Origin: Clostridiales bacterium
Lineage (GTDB): Bacteria > Bacillota > Clostridia > Christensenellales > UBA1242
Reading direction: 5' to 3'
DNA: 64,000 nt
Assembly (NCBI GenBank): GCA_015069385.1
Contig: SVIS01000005.1
Span: 1 to 64,000, forward strand
How positions within the stretch are numbered: position 1 is the stretch's first letter; every line of letters starts with the position of its first letter. The notes below the pieces were generated by a model that was not told where the DNA came from, made no database searches, and saw only the letters and a list, made by a program, of their open reading frames with translations. Made by a program: the position numbers and the translations under genes. Below are positions 1 to 10,081 of the stretch, piece by piece.

Positions 1-78
1 GTACACGCCTATGGCTAAAGCACATACACATAGTACTAGGGTAAATACATTTATTAGCCATTTGAATTTGTTTTTCAT
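1..78 (-). CDS. Partial CDS running off the window edge; N-terminus MKNKFKWLINVFTLVLCVCALAIGVY (membrane/signal segment)
   Basis: ATG on minus strand at 78 preceded by AAAAGGAGAG ribosome-binding site; open to position 1. Confidence 0.6.
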   Translation of the reverse strand, partial: MKNKFKWLINVFTLVLCVCALAIGVY

Positions 79-213
79 TTTACTCTCCTTTTAAATGATA
101 TATCTGTATTCTACCCCCCCCCGCCGGTTGTCAACTAAATTTTTATGTTTTTAATATTTTTATTTTAGTAGTTGTTACGCCAACTTAAAATTAAACTAAA
201 ATTTAGTTTATAT

Positions 214-247
214 AAAAACCACCGCTTAAATTTAAGCGATGGTTTTA
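214..247 (-). terminator. Rho-independent terminator downstream of spo0A
   Basis: AACCACCGCTTAAATTTAAGCGATGGTT inverted repeat with flanking A/T runs. Confidence 0.6.
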
Positions 248-260
248 TTCAATTATTTTA

Positions 261-1025
261 TTAAGCACCTTCTAAAAGCATTTTATCTGCAACAAGAGCA
301 ATAAATTCTCCATTAGTTGGCTTTTCGTTACTGGTATAAACCTTTAAACCAAAAATTGAGTTTATATTTTCTATTTTTCCTCTATTCCAAGCAACTTCAA
401 TTGCATGGCGAATTGCACGCTCTACCTTAGAGGCACTTGTATCAAACTTTTCAGCAATGGCAGGATATAATTTTTTAGTGATTGAGTTTATAATTTCAGG
501 GGTATCTATTGCCATTTTAATTGCTTCACGCAAAAATTGATAACCTTTAATATGGGCTGGTATTCCAACGGTAATAAAAATATTAGATATTTTTTCATCA
601 ATAATTCTGCTTTTATTTCTAATATTAACATCTTTATTGGCTTGTTCCTTTAAATCGTATACTTCTATTATACGTTTTTCTATAGTTTTTACATTTGCTG
701 GTTTATTAATATAATAACTAACTCCAAGTGAAATTGCTTTAGAAATAAAACCTTCGTGAGCAAGTGCCGAAACAGCAATTAATTTTGGACACTTTTCTTT
801 CATAGTCTGCTTTAATTTTTCAATAAGAACAAATCCATCTAAACCAGGTAGTACAATATCAAAAATTAGAATGTCTGGCATTAAAACTTGTATTTCGTTA
901 AGTGCCACTTCGCCATCGGCACTATGACCTACGACCTCAATTTGGTCGACATTTAATATATCTTGAACAAGCTCATCTTTAAGCTCGCTGTTATCTGCTA
1001 TGTATAATTTAATTTTGTTATTCAT
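261..1025 (-). CDS. spo0A: Sporulation transcription factor Spo0A (receiver + Spo0A-C domain)
   Basis: N-terminal receiver (IFDIVLPGLDGF), C-terminal Spo0A DNA-binding domain (KVERAIRHAIEVAWNRG). Confidence 0.95.
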   Translation of the reverse strand: MNNKIKLYIADNSELKDELVQDILNVDQIEVVGHSADGEVALNEIQVLMPDILIFDIVLPGLDGFVLIEKLKQTMKEKCPKLIAVSALAHEGFISKAISLGVSYYINKPANVKTIEKRIIEVYDLKEQANKDVNIRNKSRIIDEKISNIFITVGIPAHIKGYQFLREAIKMAIDTPEIINSITKKLYPAIAEKFDTSASKVERAIRHAIEVAWNRGKIENINSIFGLKVYTSNEKPTNGEFIALVADKMLLEGA

Positions 1026-1144
1026 GAGTGACTCCTATCTTTTTAATACATGGAAATGTTAGCACCAAAGAACATTAAAAAGCGAATGAAATAAATAGCG
1101 AAAACAATAATAAAAAGTAATTTTTGTAAAAAATATACATAATA

Positions 1145-1152
1145 TTGTCGAA
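1145..1152 (+). promoter_or_regulatory. Spo0A box (TTGTCGAA) upstream of spo0A
   Basis: Exact TTGTCGAA in the intergenic region upstream of spo0A. Confidence 0.6.
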
Positions 1153-1268
1153 TATGTGGAAAACTAAATGTTTTTTGAAAAAGTTTTTCTTTTTTTAGAA
1201 GGCAAAATTTCAGTATTTTTGGCAAAGTTTTTCACCTAATTAAAATTTTTGGCATATAAGTTAAGCAT

Positions 1269-1817
1269 ATGGATAATATAAATAAAAAAGCCGAGTCACA
1301 AAAAGGCAATTTATATACTGAGTATAATGATTATGAAATTATGTCACCAGAAGTTATGGAGAAAATTGCCAAACGATATTCAAAGCAAATTGCCTTAATA
1401 GAAGATTCTTGTCCTATTAATTTTGATGAAATTTATTTACTATTAAAAGAAAATTGTAGAATTTTTTATTCTGTTCTTGAATATTTTCAACGAAAAAATA
1501 AATCACAAAACTATTATATAATTCAAAAAATATTATTAAAATGCGAAAATATTCAAAATTTAATAAAACCTTATTGTACTACTATAGTTAATACAAAAAA
1601 TAAAACCATTACAAAAAGTTTGCCAGTTTGCATAATTAATTTTGTAAATATAGTCAATAAAATTTTATTTAATGATTGTAACAAAAAAATTCAAAATTTT
1701 GTATTATTAGACAAAAATAGTCAAAATACAACAAAAAAAGAGCAATTATTACATATTAATATGAAACTAGTTCATATTTGTCTTGATAGCATTGTTGACC
1801 TGCAAACAATTAATTAA
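1269..1817 (+). CDS. Hypothetical protein (182 aa)
   Basis: Intergenic-bounded ORF, no family recognised. Confidence 0.6.
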   Translation: MDNINKKAESQKGNLYTEYNDYEIMSPEVMEKIAKRYSKQIALIEDSCPINFDEIYLLLKENCRIFYSVLEYFQRKNKSQNYYIIQKILLKCENIQNLIKPYCTTIVNTKNKTITKSLPVCIINFVNIVNKILFNDCNKKIQNFVLLDKNSQNTTKKEQLLHINMKLVHICLDSIVDLQTIN

Positions 1818-1893
1818 ATAATATTTTAAATTTAACATATTTAAGTTGAGATATCTTTACATTTTATTTTATTAAAAAAGATTAAGTTTTACC

Positions 1894-2931
1894 TTAATCT
1901 TCTTTTTTATCTTCATTATTTATTTGTGAATTAAAATCTGTTTGTAATAAATTATTAATTTCTTGCTTTTCTTGTTTTTTTGCTACAAGCCAAGTAATTA
2001 AAATAATTATTGCAGCACCTACCAGTGCAGTTATATACCAAACCCATCTATTAGCCGAAATTGTCCAATATTCAAACTGTACACGTTCGCCGTCTGGCAA
2101 GTTTGAATTATTTGCTGAAATTTCCCAAATATGATAATAATAACCATCTTGATGAATTATTGCATCGGCATTGCTATGAAGCCTTGCTGTTGGAACAATA
2201 TAAGTATAGGTAAAAGTTTCTTTACTATTATCATAACCTACCGCAAGTTTAACTGAATCCCAACGGGCTTGAGCATTTTCAATATCTTGTGCTGTAGCAT
2301 TTTGACCTGCAAGGACTGAAACAATAGTATCTTGAAACCTGTTTGCCATAGTAGTGCCAAGAGTTAACGACTCATTTACCATATTATCAAAAACAGGGTC
2401 TTTTATTACTTTAGAAATTGTTGTAAAAAAATGATTTTCTTCAACAATTTCTTTTTCTTCTTTTAAAATTTCGTTTGCATTTTTAAATTCTAGATAACAT
2501 GTTTTGTTTGAAAAATACAATTCATATTGAATATACGAAATAACATTTCGTGTGGTTACTTGACCATTTGGACCAATTGTTATTTGCGTAGATTGTGCAT
2601 AATTAAATGAACTGTCATAATTTACACCGTCTAAAAGAATTTGTTTTTGTTCATCTGTGTAATCTTCACTTGCAATAACTCGTGCTTTATAGGCATTAAT
2701 ATAATTAGCAAACAAATCGTTTAAAGTAGATTTTGCTGTTAATTTTATTGTTTCAGATTCTTCCCATGTTATGCCAGCCTCAACGAGTTCAGTTTCGGCA
2801 TATGGAATATAGTAAAACTCTACAACTGAGCCATCAGCATTTTGAACCAAACCAACAGTTGCAACATCTGTACAACCAGCAAATATGAAACAAACACAAA
2901 GAAGCAAAAAAACTAAAAATTTTTTCATCAA
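1894..2931 (-). CDS. Lipoprotein with C-terminal transmembrane helix, unknown function
   Basis: Lipobox (LCVCFIFAGC) at N-terminus; C-terminal hydrophobic helix followed by basic tail. Confidence 0.75.
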   Translation of the reverse strand: MMKKFLVFLLLCVCFIFAGCTDVATVGLVQNADGSVVEFYYIPYAETELVEAGITWEESETIKLTAKSTLNDLFANYINAYKARVIASEDYTDEQKQILLDGVNYDSSFNYAQSTQITIGPNGQVTTRNVISYIQYELYFSNKTCYLEFKNANEILKEEKEIVEENHFFTTISKVIKDPVFDNMVNESLTLGTTMANRFQDTIVSVLAGQNATAQDIENAQARWDSVKLAVGYDNSKETFTYTYIVPTARLHSNADAIIHQDGYYYHIWEISANNSNLPDGERVQFEYWTISANRWVWYITALVGAAIIILITWLVAKKQEKQEINNLLQTDFNSQINNEDKKED

Positions 2932-2970
2932 TGCTATTATATTCCTTTTAACTGAATTTAATGTTAATTT

Positions 2971-4347
2971 TTAATATTCACAATTGTTTGGTGTTCTAGG
3001 GAATGGAAGAACATCACGTATATTTCCTGCGCCTGTTACATACATAACCAAACGCTCAAAACCAATTCCAAAACCACTATGAATGCAAGAACCATATTTT
3101 CTTAAATTCATATACCACCAATAATCTTGCTCTTTTAAACCGACTTCATTAATACGATTTGCAAGTTTTGTATAGTCTTCTTCTCTTTGACTACCACCAC
3201 AAAGTTCACCTATTCCAGGCACTACAAGGTCACATGCACGTACCGTTTTACCATCATCATTTTGTTTCATATAAAATGCTTTAATATCTTTTGGATAGTC
3301 AGTAATAAACACAGGGCAGCCAAAAACTGTTTCAGCCATATAACGTTCATGCTCGGTTTGAATATCAATACCCCATTCTACCTTATATTGGAAGTTATCG
3401 TTATTCTTTTTCATAAGTTCAATGGCATCAGTATATGTTATTCTGCCGAATTTTGAATTACGAACATTATTTAATTTTTCGATTAAAGTTTTATCTACAA
3501 AATTATTTAATAATTCAAGTTCGTTTTTGCATGTATCGAAAATGTGATTAATAATAAACTTAATCATTTCTTCTTCTAAATCCATAAGATCATCTAAATC
3601 TGCAAAGCAAACTTCTGGCTCTATCATCCAAAACTCGTTTGCGTGGCGAGTTGTATTGCTATTTTCTGCCCTAAATGTTGGACCAAAAGTATAGATTTTA
3701 CCAAATGCTTGAGCAAAACATTCACCCTCTAATTGTCCGGTAGGGGTTAAATAAACAGGTTTGCCAAAAAGTTCATCTTTAGCATTTAGTTTATCTTTTC
3801 CGTAAATTTCTTGTGTAGTCACTCTAAAAAGTTGACTACCTCCCTCGCAGTCGCTGGCTGTTAAAATTGGAGTATGTGCGTAAACAAAGCCTTTTTCATG
3901 GAAAAATTTATGAATAGCAAAAGCACATTCACTTCTTACTCTAAAAATTGCATTAAACATGTTTGTTCTTGGTCTAAGATAAGCAATTTCTCGCAAATAT
4001 TCTACACTAGCACGCTTTTTTTGAATAGGATAGGTTTCATCAGTTGCTTGAAAAACTTGAACCTGCTCGGCTTTAATTTCAAATGGTTGTTTATTTTGTG
4101 GTGTTAAAACTAAAGAACCTTTAACATAAACAGTGCTACCCATGTTTAGTTTTACAACTTCATCAAAATTATTTAAAACATTTTTTTCTAAAACCACTTG
4201 TGCGTTTTTCAAACAAGTTCCATCATTTACCTCTAAAAAGCCAAAAACTTTGCTATCACGTGTTGTACGCACCCAGCCTTTAATTAATACCTTTTCGCCA
4301 TCTGCCACTTTTAAATTATATAACTCTTTAATATCAGTCTTTTCCAT
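2971..4347 (-). CDS. asnS: Asparagine--tRNA ligase
   Basis: Class II aaRS with OB-fold N-terminus; motifs FGPTFRAENSNTTRHANEFWMIEPE and GIGFERLVMYVTGAGNIRDVLPFPRTP. Confidence 0.95.
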   Translation of the reverse strand: MEKTDIKELYNLKVADGEKVLIKGWVRTTRDSKVFGFLEVNDGTCLKNAQVVLEKNVLNNFDEVVKLNMGSTVYVKGSLVLTPQNKQPFEIKAEQVQVFQATDETYPIQKKRASVEYLREIAYLRPRTNMFNAIFRVRSECAFAIHKFFHEKGFVYAHTPILTASDCEGGSQLFRVTTQEIYGKDKLNAKDELFGKPVYLTPTGQLEGECFAQAFGKIYTFGPTFRAENSNTTRHANEFWMIEPEVCFADLDDLMDLEEEMIKFIINHIFDTCKNELELLNNFVDKTLIEKLNNVRNSKFGRITYTDAIELMKKNNDNFQYKVEWGIDIQTEHERYMAETVFGCPVFITDYPKDIKAFYMKQNDDGKTVRACDLVVPGIGELCGGSQREEDYTKLANRINEVGLKEQDYWWYMNLRKYGSCIHSGFGIGFERLVMYVTGAGNIRDVLPFPRTPNNCEY

Positions 4348-4506
4348 AATGCTCCTAAAAATTTAAATTTACAAAAAGCATTTTAGCACATTGAGATAAA
4401 AAAAGAAAATATTAAAGCAAATTTTTTAAAACTTATTTTATTATTTTTTAAAAGGTTTGCTAAAAATATAAATTTAGTGCAAACTATGTAAAATAAAGGA
4501 AATATT

Positions 4507-5466
4507 ATGGATATTTTTTTAGCAATTTTAATTTTAATTGGCTCATTTATTCTTATTTTAATTGGCGGAAACAAACTTGTAGATTCTGCTGTTGCAATAG
4601 CACACAAATTTAATATTCCAACGGCGGTTATTGGTGCAACACTTGTAAGCATTGGCACTACTATTCCAGAAATTTTGGTAACAATTTTTTCAGTTTCAAG
4701 CGAGGCTGGCGATATTGCAATTGGTAACTCTCTTGGTACGGTAATTTTTAATGCCTGCATGCTCGGTGGAATACTTTTTTGTTTTAGCAAAATAAAATTA
4801 AGAAAAGGTTGGCATATTGATTATGTAATTTTAATAACCTCGGCCACATTATTATTTTTACTATCTTTTGATAAAAGATTAAGTATTGGTGCTTCACTTG
4901 CCATGCTTTTGATATTTGTTCTTTTTATAATTATAAATTTTCTAGAGGCTCGCAAACACCCCGTACAATCTGATGACCAGCCACCTAAGCACTCTGTTTG
5001 GATTTATTTATTAATGTTTGTGTTATCGGCAGCAGCAGTTGGCGCAGGCGCATATTTTTTAGTTCAAAAAGCAACTTACCTAGCAGAACTTGCAGGGCTT
5101 TCGGATATTTTTATTGGGCTTACAATAATTGCCTTTGGAACCTCCATGCCAGAACTTATTACAACTATTAATGCTATAAGAAAGAAAAAACCAAGATTGG
5201 TTATTGGCAACTTGGTTGGCGCAAACATTTTAAACCTTACTTTAATTATTGGGCTAGTTGGAATTTTAACTGGTGGCACAACTGCTATTTCTAACGCAAC
5301 ATTATATGTAACTATGCCATTTGCCATTATTGCTACACTTGTTATGCTACTTCCACCAATTATTAAAAACCGCTCTTATAAGTGGCAAGGCTTTGTACTT
5401 TTGGCTCTATTTGTAATTTACTATACTTACTTAATTTTAAATGCTATTGGTATTTTAGTTATATAA
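4507..5466 (+). CDS. Calcium/sodium antiporter (YrbG/CaCA family)
   Basis: Two alpha repeats: GATLVSIGTTIPEILVT and GLTIIAFGTSMPELITT. Confidence 0.9.
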   Translation: MDIFLAILILIGSFILILIGGNKLVDSAVAIAHKFNIPTAVIGATLVSIGTTIPEILVTIFSVSSEAGDIAIGNSLGTVIFNACMLGGILFCFSKIKLRKGWHIDYVILITSATLLFLLSFDKRLSIGASLAMLLIFVLFIIINFLEARKHPVQSDDQPPKHSVWIYLLMFVLSAAAVGAGAYFLVQKATYLAELAGLSDIFIGLTIIAFGTSMPELITTINAIRKKKPRLVIGNLVGANILNLTLIIGLVGILTGGTTAISNATLYVTMPFAIIATLVMLLPPIIKNRSYKWQGFVLLALFVIYYTYLILNAIGILVI

Positions 5467-5594
5467 ACATTATAATTGGTTGCTTATTCAACAAAAACAT
5501 AAAATTAGCGACAAAAAATATTGAACAAAAGTTTGTCTTGTTTTAAAAAAGATGCTAGAATGTGCTTGTTATAAATATTTAAGGAGATAAAATT

Positions 5595-5969
5595 ATGGCA
5601 TGGTATTATTGGGTAATTGTTCTTGGTGTTCTTGCACTAATGTATGTAATGTTAATTGTTCGTCAAAAAAGACAAGAAAAACAAAGCAAACAAATTATGG
5701 AGTCTTTTAAAGTTGGCGATAAGGTTATAACTCACATTGGCATTTACGGCAAAATTAAACGCATATATAATACTACTTATGGTAAAGTTTGTGTTCTAGA
5801 AATTGGTACACTTGATAAGATTGACATTGAAGTAGATATGCGTTATATTGCTGGAATTGATGAAAAAACAGCGGTGGCAGACGAAGAGCCTACAAAGCCC
5901 GAAGAGCAAAAACAAGAAGAACAAAAAACTGAAGAAGTACAAGAAAAAAAATCTAAAAAGAAAAACTAA
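5595..5969 (+). CDS. yajC: Preprotein translocase subunit YajC
   Basis: Single TM, RQKRQEKQSKQIMESFKVGDKVITHIGIYGKI motif; Glu/Lys-rich tail. Confidence 0.9.
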   Translation: MAWYYWVIVLGVLALMYVMLIVRQKRQEKQSKQIMESFKVGDKVITHIGIYGKIKRIYNTTYGKVCVLEIGTLDKIDIEVDMRYIAGIDEKTAVADEEPTKPEEQKQEEQKTEEVQEKKSKKKN

Positions 5970-5996
5970 AAAATACTAGGCAAATGCCTAGTATTT

Positions 5997-6983
5997 TTAA
6001 TTTAATTCAAAACTAAGAACATATTTTTCTCTAGTTCTAGTAACAAACTTATATTTATTACAAGCAGATTCAAATAATACATTTACTCTGCCAGATTCGT
6101 AGTCAAGGCCTTCACTCATACTAGGAGCAATTATGGTTTTGTTTAAATTATTAGAACAAAGAACATAAAGAGGTAATGTTTGTAAACCAAGAGCAATTTC
6201 ACCATTTAATATAGGCGCATCATAAACAAATATTTTAGAATCCGGTATAGAATAAGAAGTAGACACTACAACTTTGCCACTATTAGTTATACAAATGCCT
6301 TGTGCTTGGTCTGGCACGGATATTGCAAAACTTGCCGAAGTGCTTTGTATTCCGTGCAAGCAATTTTCATCTATATTAAAAGCAAATGCTATAGCGTGAT
6401 TGGTTTCATTTTCATTAATGCTTACATAATGTGATTGATCTACCTCATAGTTGCCTGCTCTATAAAATTCACCTATATATAATATGTTGTTGCTAGCATA
6501 ACAAAAATCAGTATTAATGCCTACCTCAAATGCACTTTTTGCATTTATTGTATGTTGATTTTCATATGTAATAAAGTCGTTTAAATCAAAACAAAACAAA
6601 TAACCATCAGTAACTAACCAAACAGTTTGACCTTGCATTGCAATGCCACAAAAATGACCTTTATTTAAATTTGTGCTTAAAGTGTTTATGTAAAAATATT
6701 TAACATCACCCGTTTGCTTATTTACATAATATATGCGAGAGTTTAAGGAAGTATCTTTCATATACCCGCTAATTAAATAACTATTTGTATTATCAATTAT
6801 GCACATGCCCTGCGGAGTAAAACCATCACTAAGCCCCGGAATTTCAATTTCTTTTTGAGAATAATTATAAAATTCATAAGTTTTGCCAAAATAATAAAAA
6901 ACTACCGCTCCAGATAAAATAATAAAAATTGATAAAATAATTATTAATACTTTTATTTTCTTTTTTGCTTTTGTGTTTTCCAT
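5997..6983 (-). CDS. Hypothetical membrane-anchored protein (328 aa)
   Basis: N-terminal TM then extracytoplasmic domain. Confidence 0.6.
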   Translation of the reverse strand: MENTKAKKKIKVLIIILSIFIILSGAVVFYYFGKTYEFYNYSQKEIEIPGLSDGFTPQGMCIIDNTNSYLISGYMKDTSLNSRIYYVNKQTGDVKYFYINTLSTNLNKGHFCGIAMQGQTVWLVTDGYLFCFDLNDFITYENQHTINAKSAFEVGINTDFCYASNNILYIGEFYRAGNYEVDQSHYVSINENETNHAIAFAFNIDENCLHGIQSTSASFAISVPDQAQGICITNSGKVVVSTSYSIPDSKIFVYDAPILNGEIALGLQTLPLYVLCSNNLNKTIIAPSMSEGLDYESGRVNVLFESACNKYKFVTRTREKYVLSFELN

Positions 6984-7226
6984 AAAATTTCCTTAATTGT
7001 TAATTTATATATATTTTAACATAAAATATAAAAACATGGAAATTATTTAAATAATTATTTTTTTGACAAAAATATTGTCTTTAAAAATAAAATAAAAAAA
7101 TATTTAAAATTTAATAAAAATTGCTTTGCTTTTAAAAAATAATGTGATAATATATGTTTGTAACAAATTAGTAGGAATATTAAAAATATTTCTGCAAAAG
7201 ATAAAATTAAATATTGGAGGTTTATT

Positions 7227-7580
7227 ATGAATTTAATTTTAGCAAAAATGAGTAACCTTATGTTTGGTGCTAGCCAACTAGTTAGAGACCCTGTTACAGG
7301 TGAAAAAGATTTAGGCGATTTCAACTGGGTTTATGACATTGTTGACGTTATTAATGCAGTTATGTGGCCACTTTTAATTATTGTTGCTGCAGCAGGCACC
7401 ATTTATGCCGTTGTATTAGGTGTAAATATGGCAAGGGCTGACTCTACTGAAAAAAGAGAAGAAGCTAAAAAACGTGTTATCAACGTATTAGTTGGTATGG
7501 CAATTATTGTTGGTTTAGTTCTATTATTAAAATTATTCATAAGCCAATTACCAAATTGGATTCCAACACCAGAAGCTTAA
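7227..7580 (+). CDS. Pilin-like (TrbC/VirB2, Mbov_0395-like) two-TM protein
   Basis: Two hydrophobic helices (VMWPLLIIVAAAGTIYAVVLGVNMARA; VINVLVGMAIIVGLVLLLKLFI) separated by a charged loop; RBS GGAGG. Confidence 0.65.
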   Translation: MNLILAKMSNLMFGASQLVRDPVTGEKDLGDFNWVYDIVDVINAVMWPLLIIVAAAGTIYAVVLGVNMARADSTEKREEAKKRVINVLVGMAIIVGLVLLLKLFISQLPNWIPTPEA

Positions 7581-7598
7581 TATTTAATTTTATAATTT

Positions 7599-7632
7599 TA
7601 ACCCCCTTTGGTTTTTCAAAGGGGGTTTTGTT
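7599..7632 (+). terminator. Rho-independent terminator
   Basis: AACCCCCTTTGGTTTTTCAAAGGGGGTTTTGTTT hairpin plus T-run. Confidence 0.8.
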
Positions 7633-7742
7633 TATAATTATTTATTTTTTATAATCTTATTTAATTTTAATACACTTTTTTTAAAAAAAGTATGTACAAA
7701 TAAATACTTTTTTGGTATACTAAGTGTATATAGGAGATTCTT

Positions 7743-9968
7743 ATGATAAATTCTTTGATGCTTTTTAATATAGGAAAATATTTAGGGGGCATTTTTTCAA
7801 TTATTCCTAAAATGCTTTACTTTATTGTTTCCGCTATTTTGTCATTAATAGATTTGTGTCAAGTGTCGTTTAGAAAAATGGCTGGTCTTGACCCAATTAT
7901 TATAGATGGTGAGCCTTACATTGGCGACTCTGTTTATAAATTAATAACCGATGCACTTTTTGGTGGAAAATATCCGGCAGTTAAAACTGTATTTTGGGCA
8001 ATAATAATTTTGGGTATTGCAATGCTGTTTATTACTTCACTTATTGCAGTAATTAGGCTTGAATATAATCCTGATAAAGAAAAAGGCAATTCTAAGGCAG
8101 GTGTTATTAAAAATTTCTTTAAAGCACTTTTCTCTTTTGCTATTGTTCCTATTGCTTGTCTTTTTGGTATGTTTTTAGCAAACTCACTTGTTGGAATCAT
8201 TGACTCAGCAACTGCTCAAGTAACCACCCCATCAACCGATGTTGTTAAATATTACGACAAATGGTCCGCCTCGGATAGCAATCAAGACTCCATTTTTGCA
8301 GACAACGCAAATTTAAATGCAAGAGATAGTTCTTATATGGCCTATAACATATTTGGTCTTTCAATTCCAACAACTAGCGAACCTTTTAGTGGAATTGTAT
8401 TTAGGGCTTGTGCTTATGGAAGCAATCGTATAAGAAATAATAATGATTTTTATTTACTTGCACAAAACAAACAAATTTTAGGTTTTATGGACCAAATTGA
8501 TAAACAAGAAGATGCCGCAAATTTAATTGATACTGGCTTTGCAATAAATGCAAAACTAAAAGGTACTTTTAATTTACCTAAAGATGATTTTGATAGTTTC
8601 TTCTTTGACTGTTCAGAATGGATTGATTTTGGTGTTTGGAAATACACTGGAATAACTGAACTTAGCAAATATAATGTTGATGCAGTTTATTTCTTCTATA
8701 ACTTATGGTCATTTAACTATATAATTGCTTTTGTTGCCGTACTAAGCATTGGAAAAATGTTCTTTAACTTTGTACTATACTTAATGCAAAGAATGTTTGA
8801 GATTTTAGGCTTATTCTTAATTTCACCAATTGCTATTGGTTTAATGCCATTAGATGGTGGCGATGCTCTTAAAAATTGGCGAACGCAATTTGTAATAAAG
8901 TTTGCACTATTAATTATTATGGTATTATCGTTTAACCTTATTACTCCACTTATATCTATTGCACAAAACATTAAATTCTTTGGTGTTGCAATAATTGATT
9001 ATATTGTTCAAACTTTCTTCTTAGTTGCAGCATTCAATTCAATTTCTGCTCTTCAATCAATATTAACTAAAATATTTACTGGTGATGAAAAGAACTTTAA
9101 CCAAGTTGGTGCAGCAGCACAAGGTATTCAATCTTCATTTAATGCCGGTCTTGGTGCAGCAGCATCTACTGCTAAGTTTGCAACAAAAATATCACCTGTT
9201 GGAATTGGTGCTTGGGCTACAGGAAAAGCGGCAAAAGCAGCATTTAATGCTCCAGCAAAATCTAAGGCTAAAAATGAAGCCCTTGAACGTAAAGAAGTCC
9301 AAGACCAAATCAAATTTGGTAACAAAGCAGATGGTGACTTTACAGATGCTGATATTACTAGCAAGTGGGGCGGTTTGGCCGGTGCTGGTGCAGGTGGTAA
9401 CAAAAATGATGCAAGAGGTTTAAATACTGTAAATGATTTCTTAGGCACTTCAGAAGGTCAAGACTTTATTAATAAATACTATGGTGGTAATAAAACTAAA
9501 GCTCAACGTGCTTTAAGAGGTACTCATGGTCAAGATGTTACTGATGTTGATGCAATGAGACAATATGAAAGTTACTTACACGATAAAGAACAATTTGATA
9601 AATCTTCAGAGGCTGCTAAGCATGGTGTTGGAACTTCGGCTTATTGGGCAGAACTTGAAAAATATAGACAATCATCATTTGATGAAAAAACTGATTACTT
9701 TACAGGCTCTAATGCAGGCTTAACTGCTAGACAAAACCAATTAAAAGCTAAAATTGCAACTGCTGATAGATGGGATAAATCTTGGGGTCGTCAATCTGTT
9801 AGATGGGTTGGAAAAACTGCTGGCAAAGCTGCTCCAGTTGTTAAAAAAGTTGGTGCTGCCGGTGGCAAAATGCTTAAACCTATTGGTGGATTACTTTCAA
9901 CCTTGCCATTTACTGAATTAATTGGTAACTCATTTAGTGCAATATTTGGTACTAAACCAAAACCATAA
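7743..9968 (+). CDS. VirB6/TrbL-like (Mbov_0396-like) polytopic membrane protein with soluble C-terminal tail
   Basis: Multiple TM segments in residues 1-460 followed by Gly/Ala/Lys-rich soluble region; adjacent to pilin-like gene. Confidence 0.6.
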   Translation: MINSLMLFNIGKYLGGIFSIIPKMLYFIVSAILSLIDLCQVSFRKMAGLDPIIIDGEPYIGDSVYKLITDALFGGKYPAVKTVFWAIIILGIAMLFITSLIAVIRLEYNPDKEKGNSKAGVIKNFFKALFSFAIVPIACLFGMFLANSLVGIIDSATAQVTTPSTDVVKYYDKWSASDSNQDSIFADNANLNARDSSYMAYNIFGLSIPTTSEPFSGIVFRACAYGSNRIRNNNDFYLLAQNKQILGFMDQIDKQEDAANLIDTGFAINAKLKGTFNLPKDDFDSFFFDCSEWIDFGVWKYTGITELSKYNVDAVYFFYNLWSFNYIIAFVAVLSIGKMFFNFVLYLMQRMFEILGLFLISPIAIGLMPLDGGDALKNWRTQFVIKFALLIIMVLSFNLITPLISIAQNIKFFGVAIIDYIVQTFFLVAAFNSISALQSILTKIFTGDEKNFNQVGAAAQGIQSSFNAGLGAAASTAKFATKISPVGIGAWATGKAAKAAFNAPAKSKAKNEALERKEVQDQIKFGNKADGDFTDADITSKWGGLAGAGAGGNKNDARGLNTVNDFLGTSEGQDFINKYYGGNKTKAQRALRGTHGQDVTDVDAMRQYESYLHDKEQFDKSSEAAKHGVGTSAYWAELEKYRQSSFDEKTDYFTGSNAGLTARQNQLKAKIATADRWDKSWGRQSVRWVGKTAGKAAPVVKKVGAAGGKMLKPIGGLLSTLPFTELIGNSFSAIFGTKPKP

Positions 9969-9973
9969 ATATA

Positions 9974-10013
9974 ACAAAAAAATTGAGACAACAAAAGTCT
10001 CAATTTTTTTGTT
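9974..10013 (+). terminator. Rho-independent terminator
   Basis: AAAAAATTGAGACAACAAAAGTCTCAATTTTTTT. Confidence 0.75.
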
Positions 10014-10081
10014 AGGTTTTCCATATACCTTAATGCTTAAAAAAGACCATAAGTTATATGGTCTTTTTTTAAAATACTATA

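Noticed and set aside
1043-1225. 60-aa minus-strand ORF
   Set aside because: AT-rich intergenic region upstream of spo0A containing the 0A box; no RBS support.
4383-4790. 135-aa minus-strand ORF
   Set aside because: Overlaps the antiporter gene on the opposite strand; low-complexity and without domain support.
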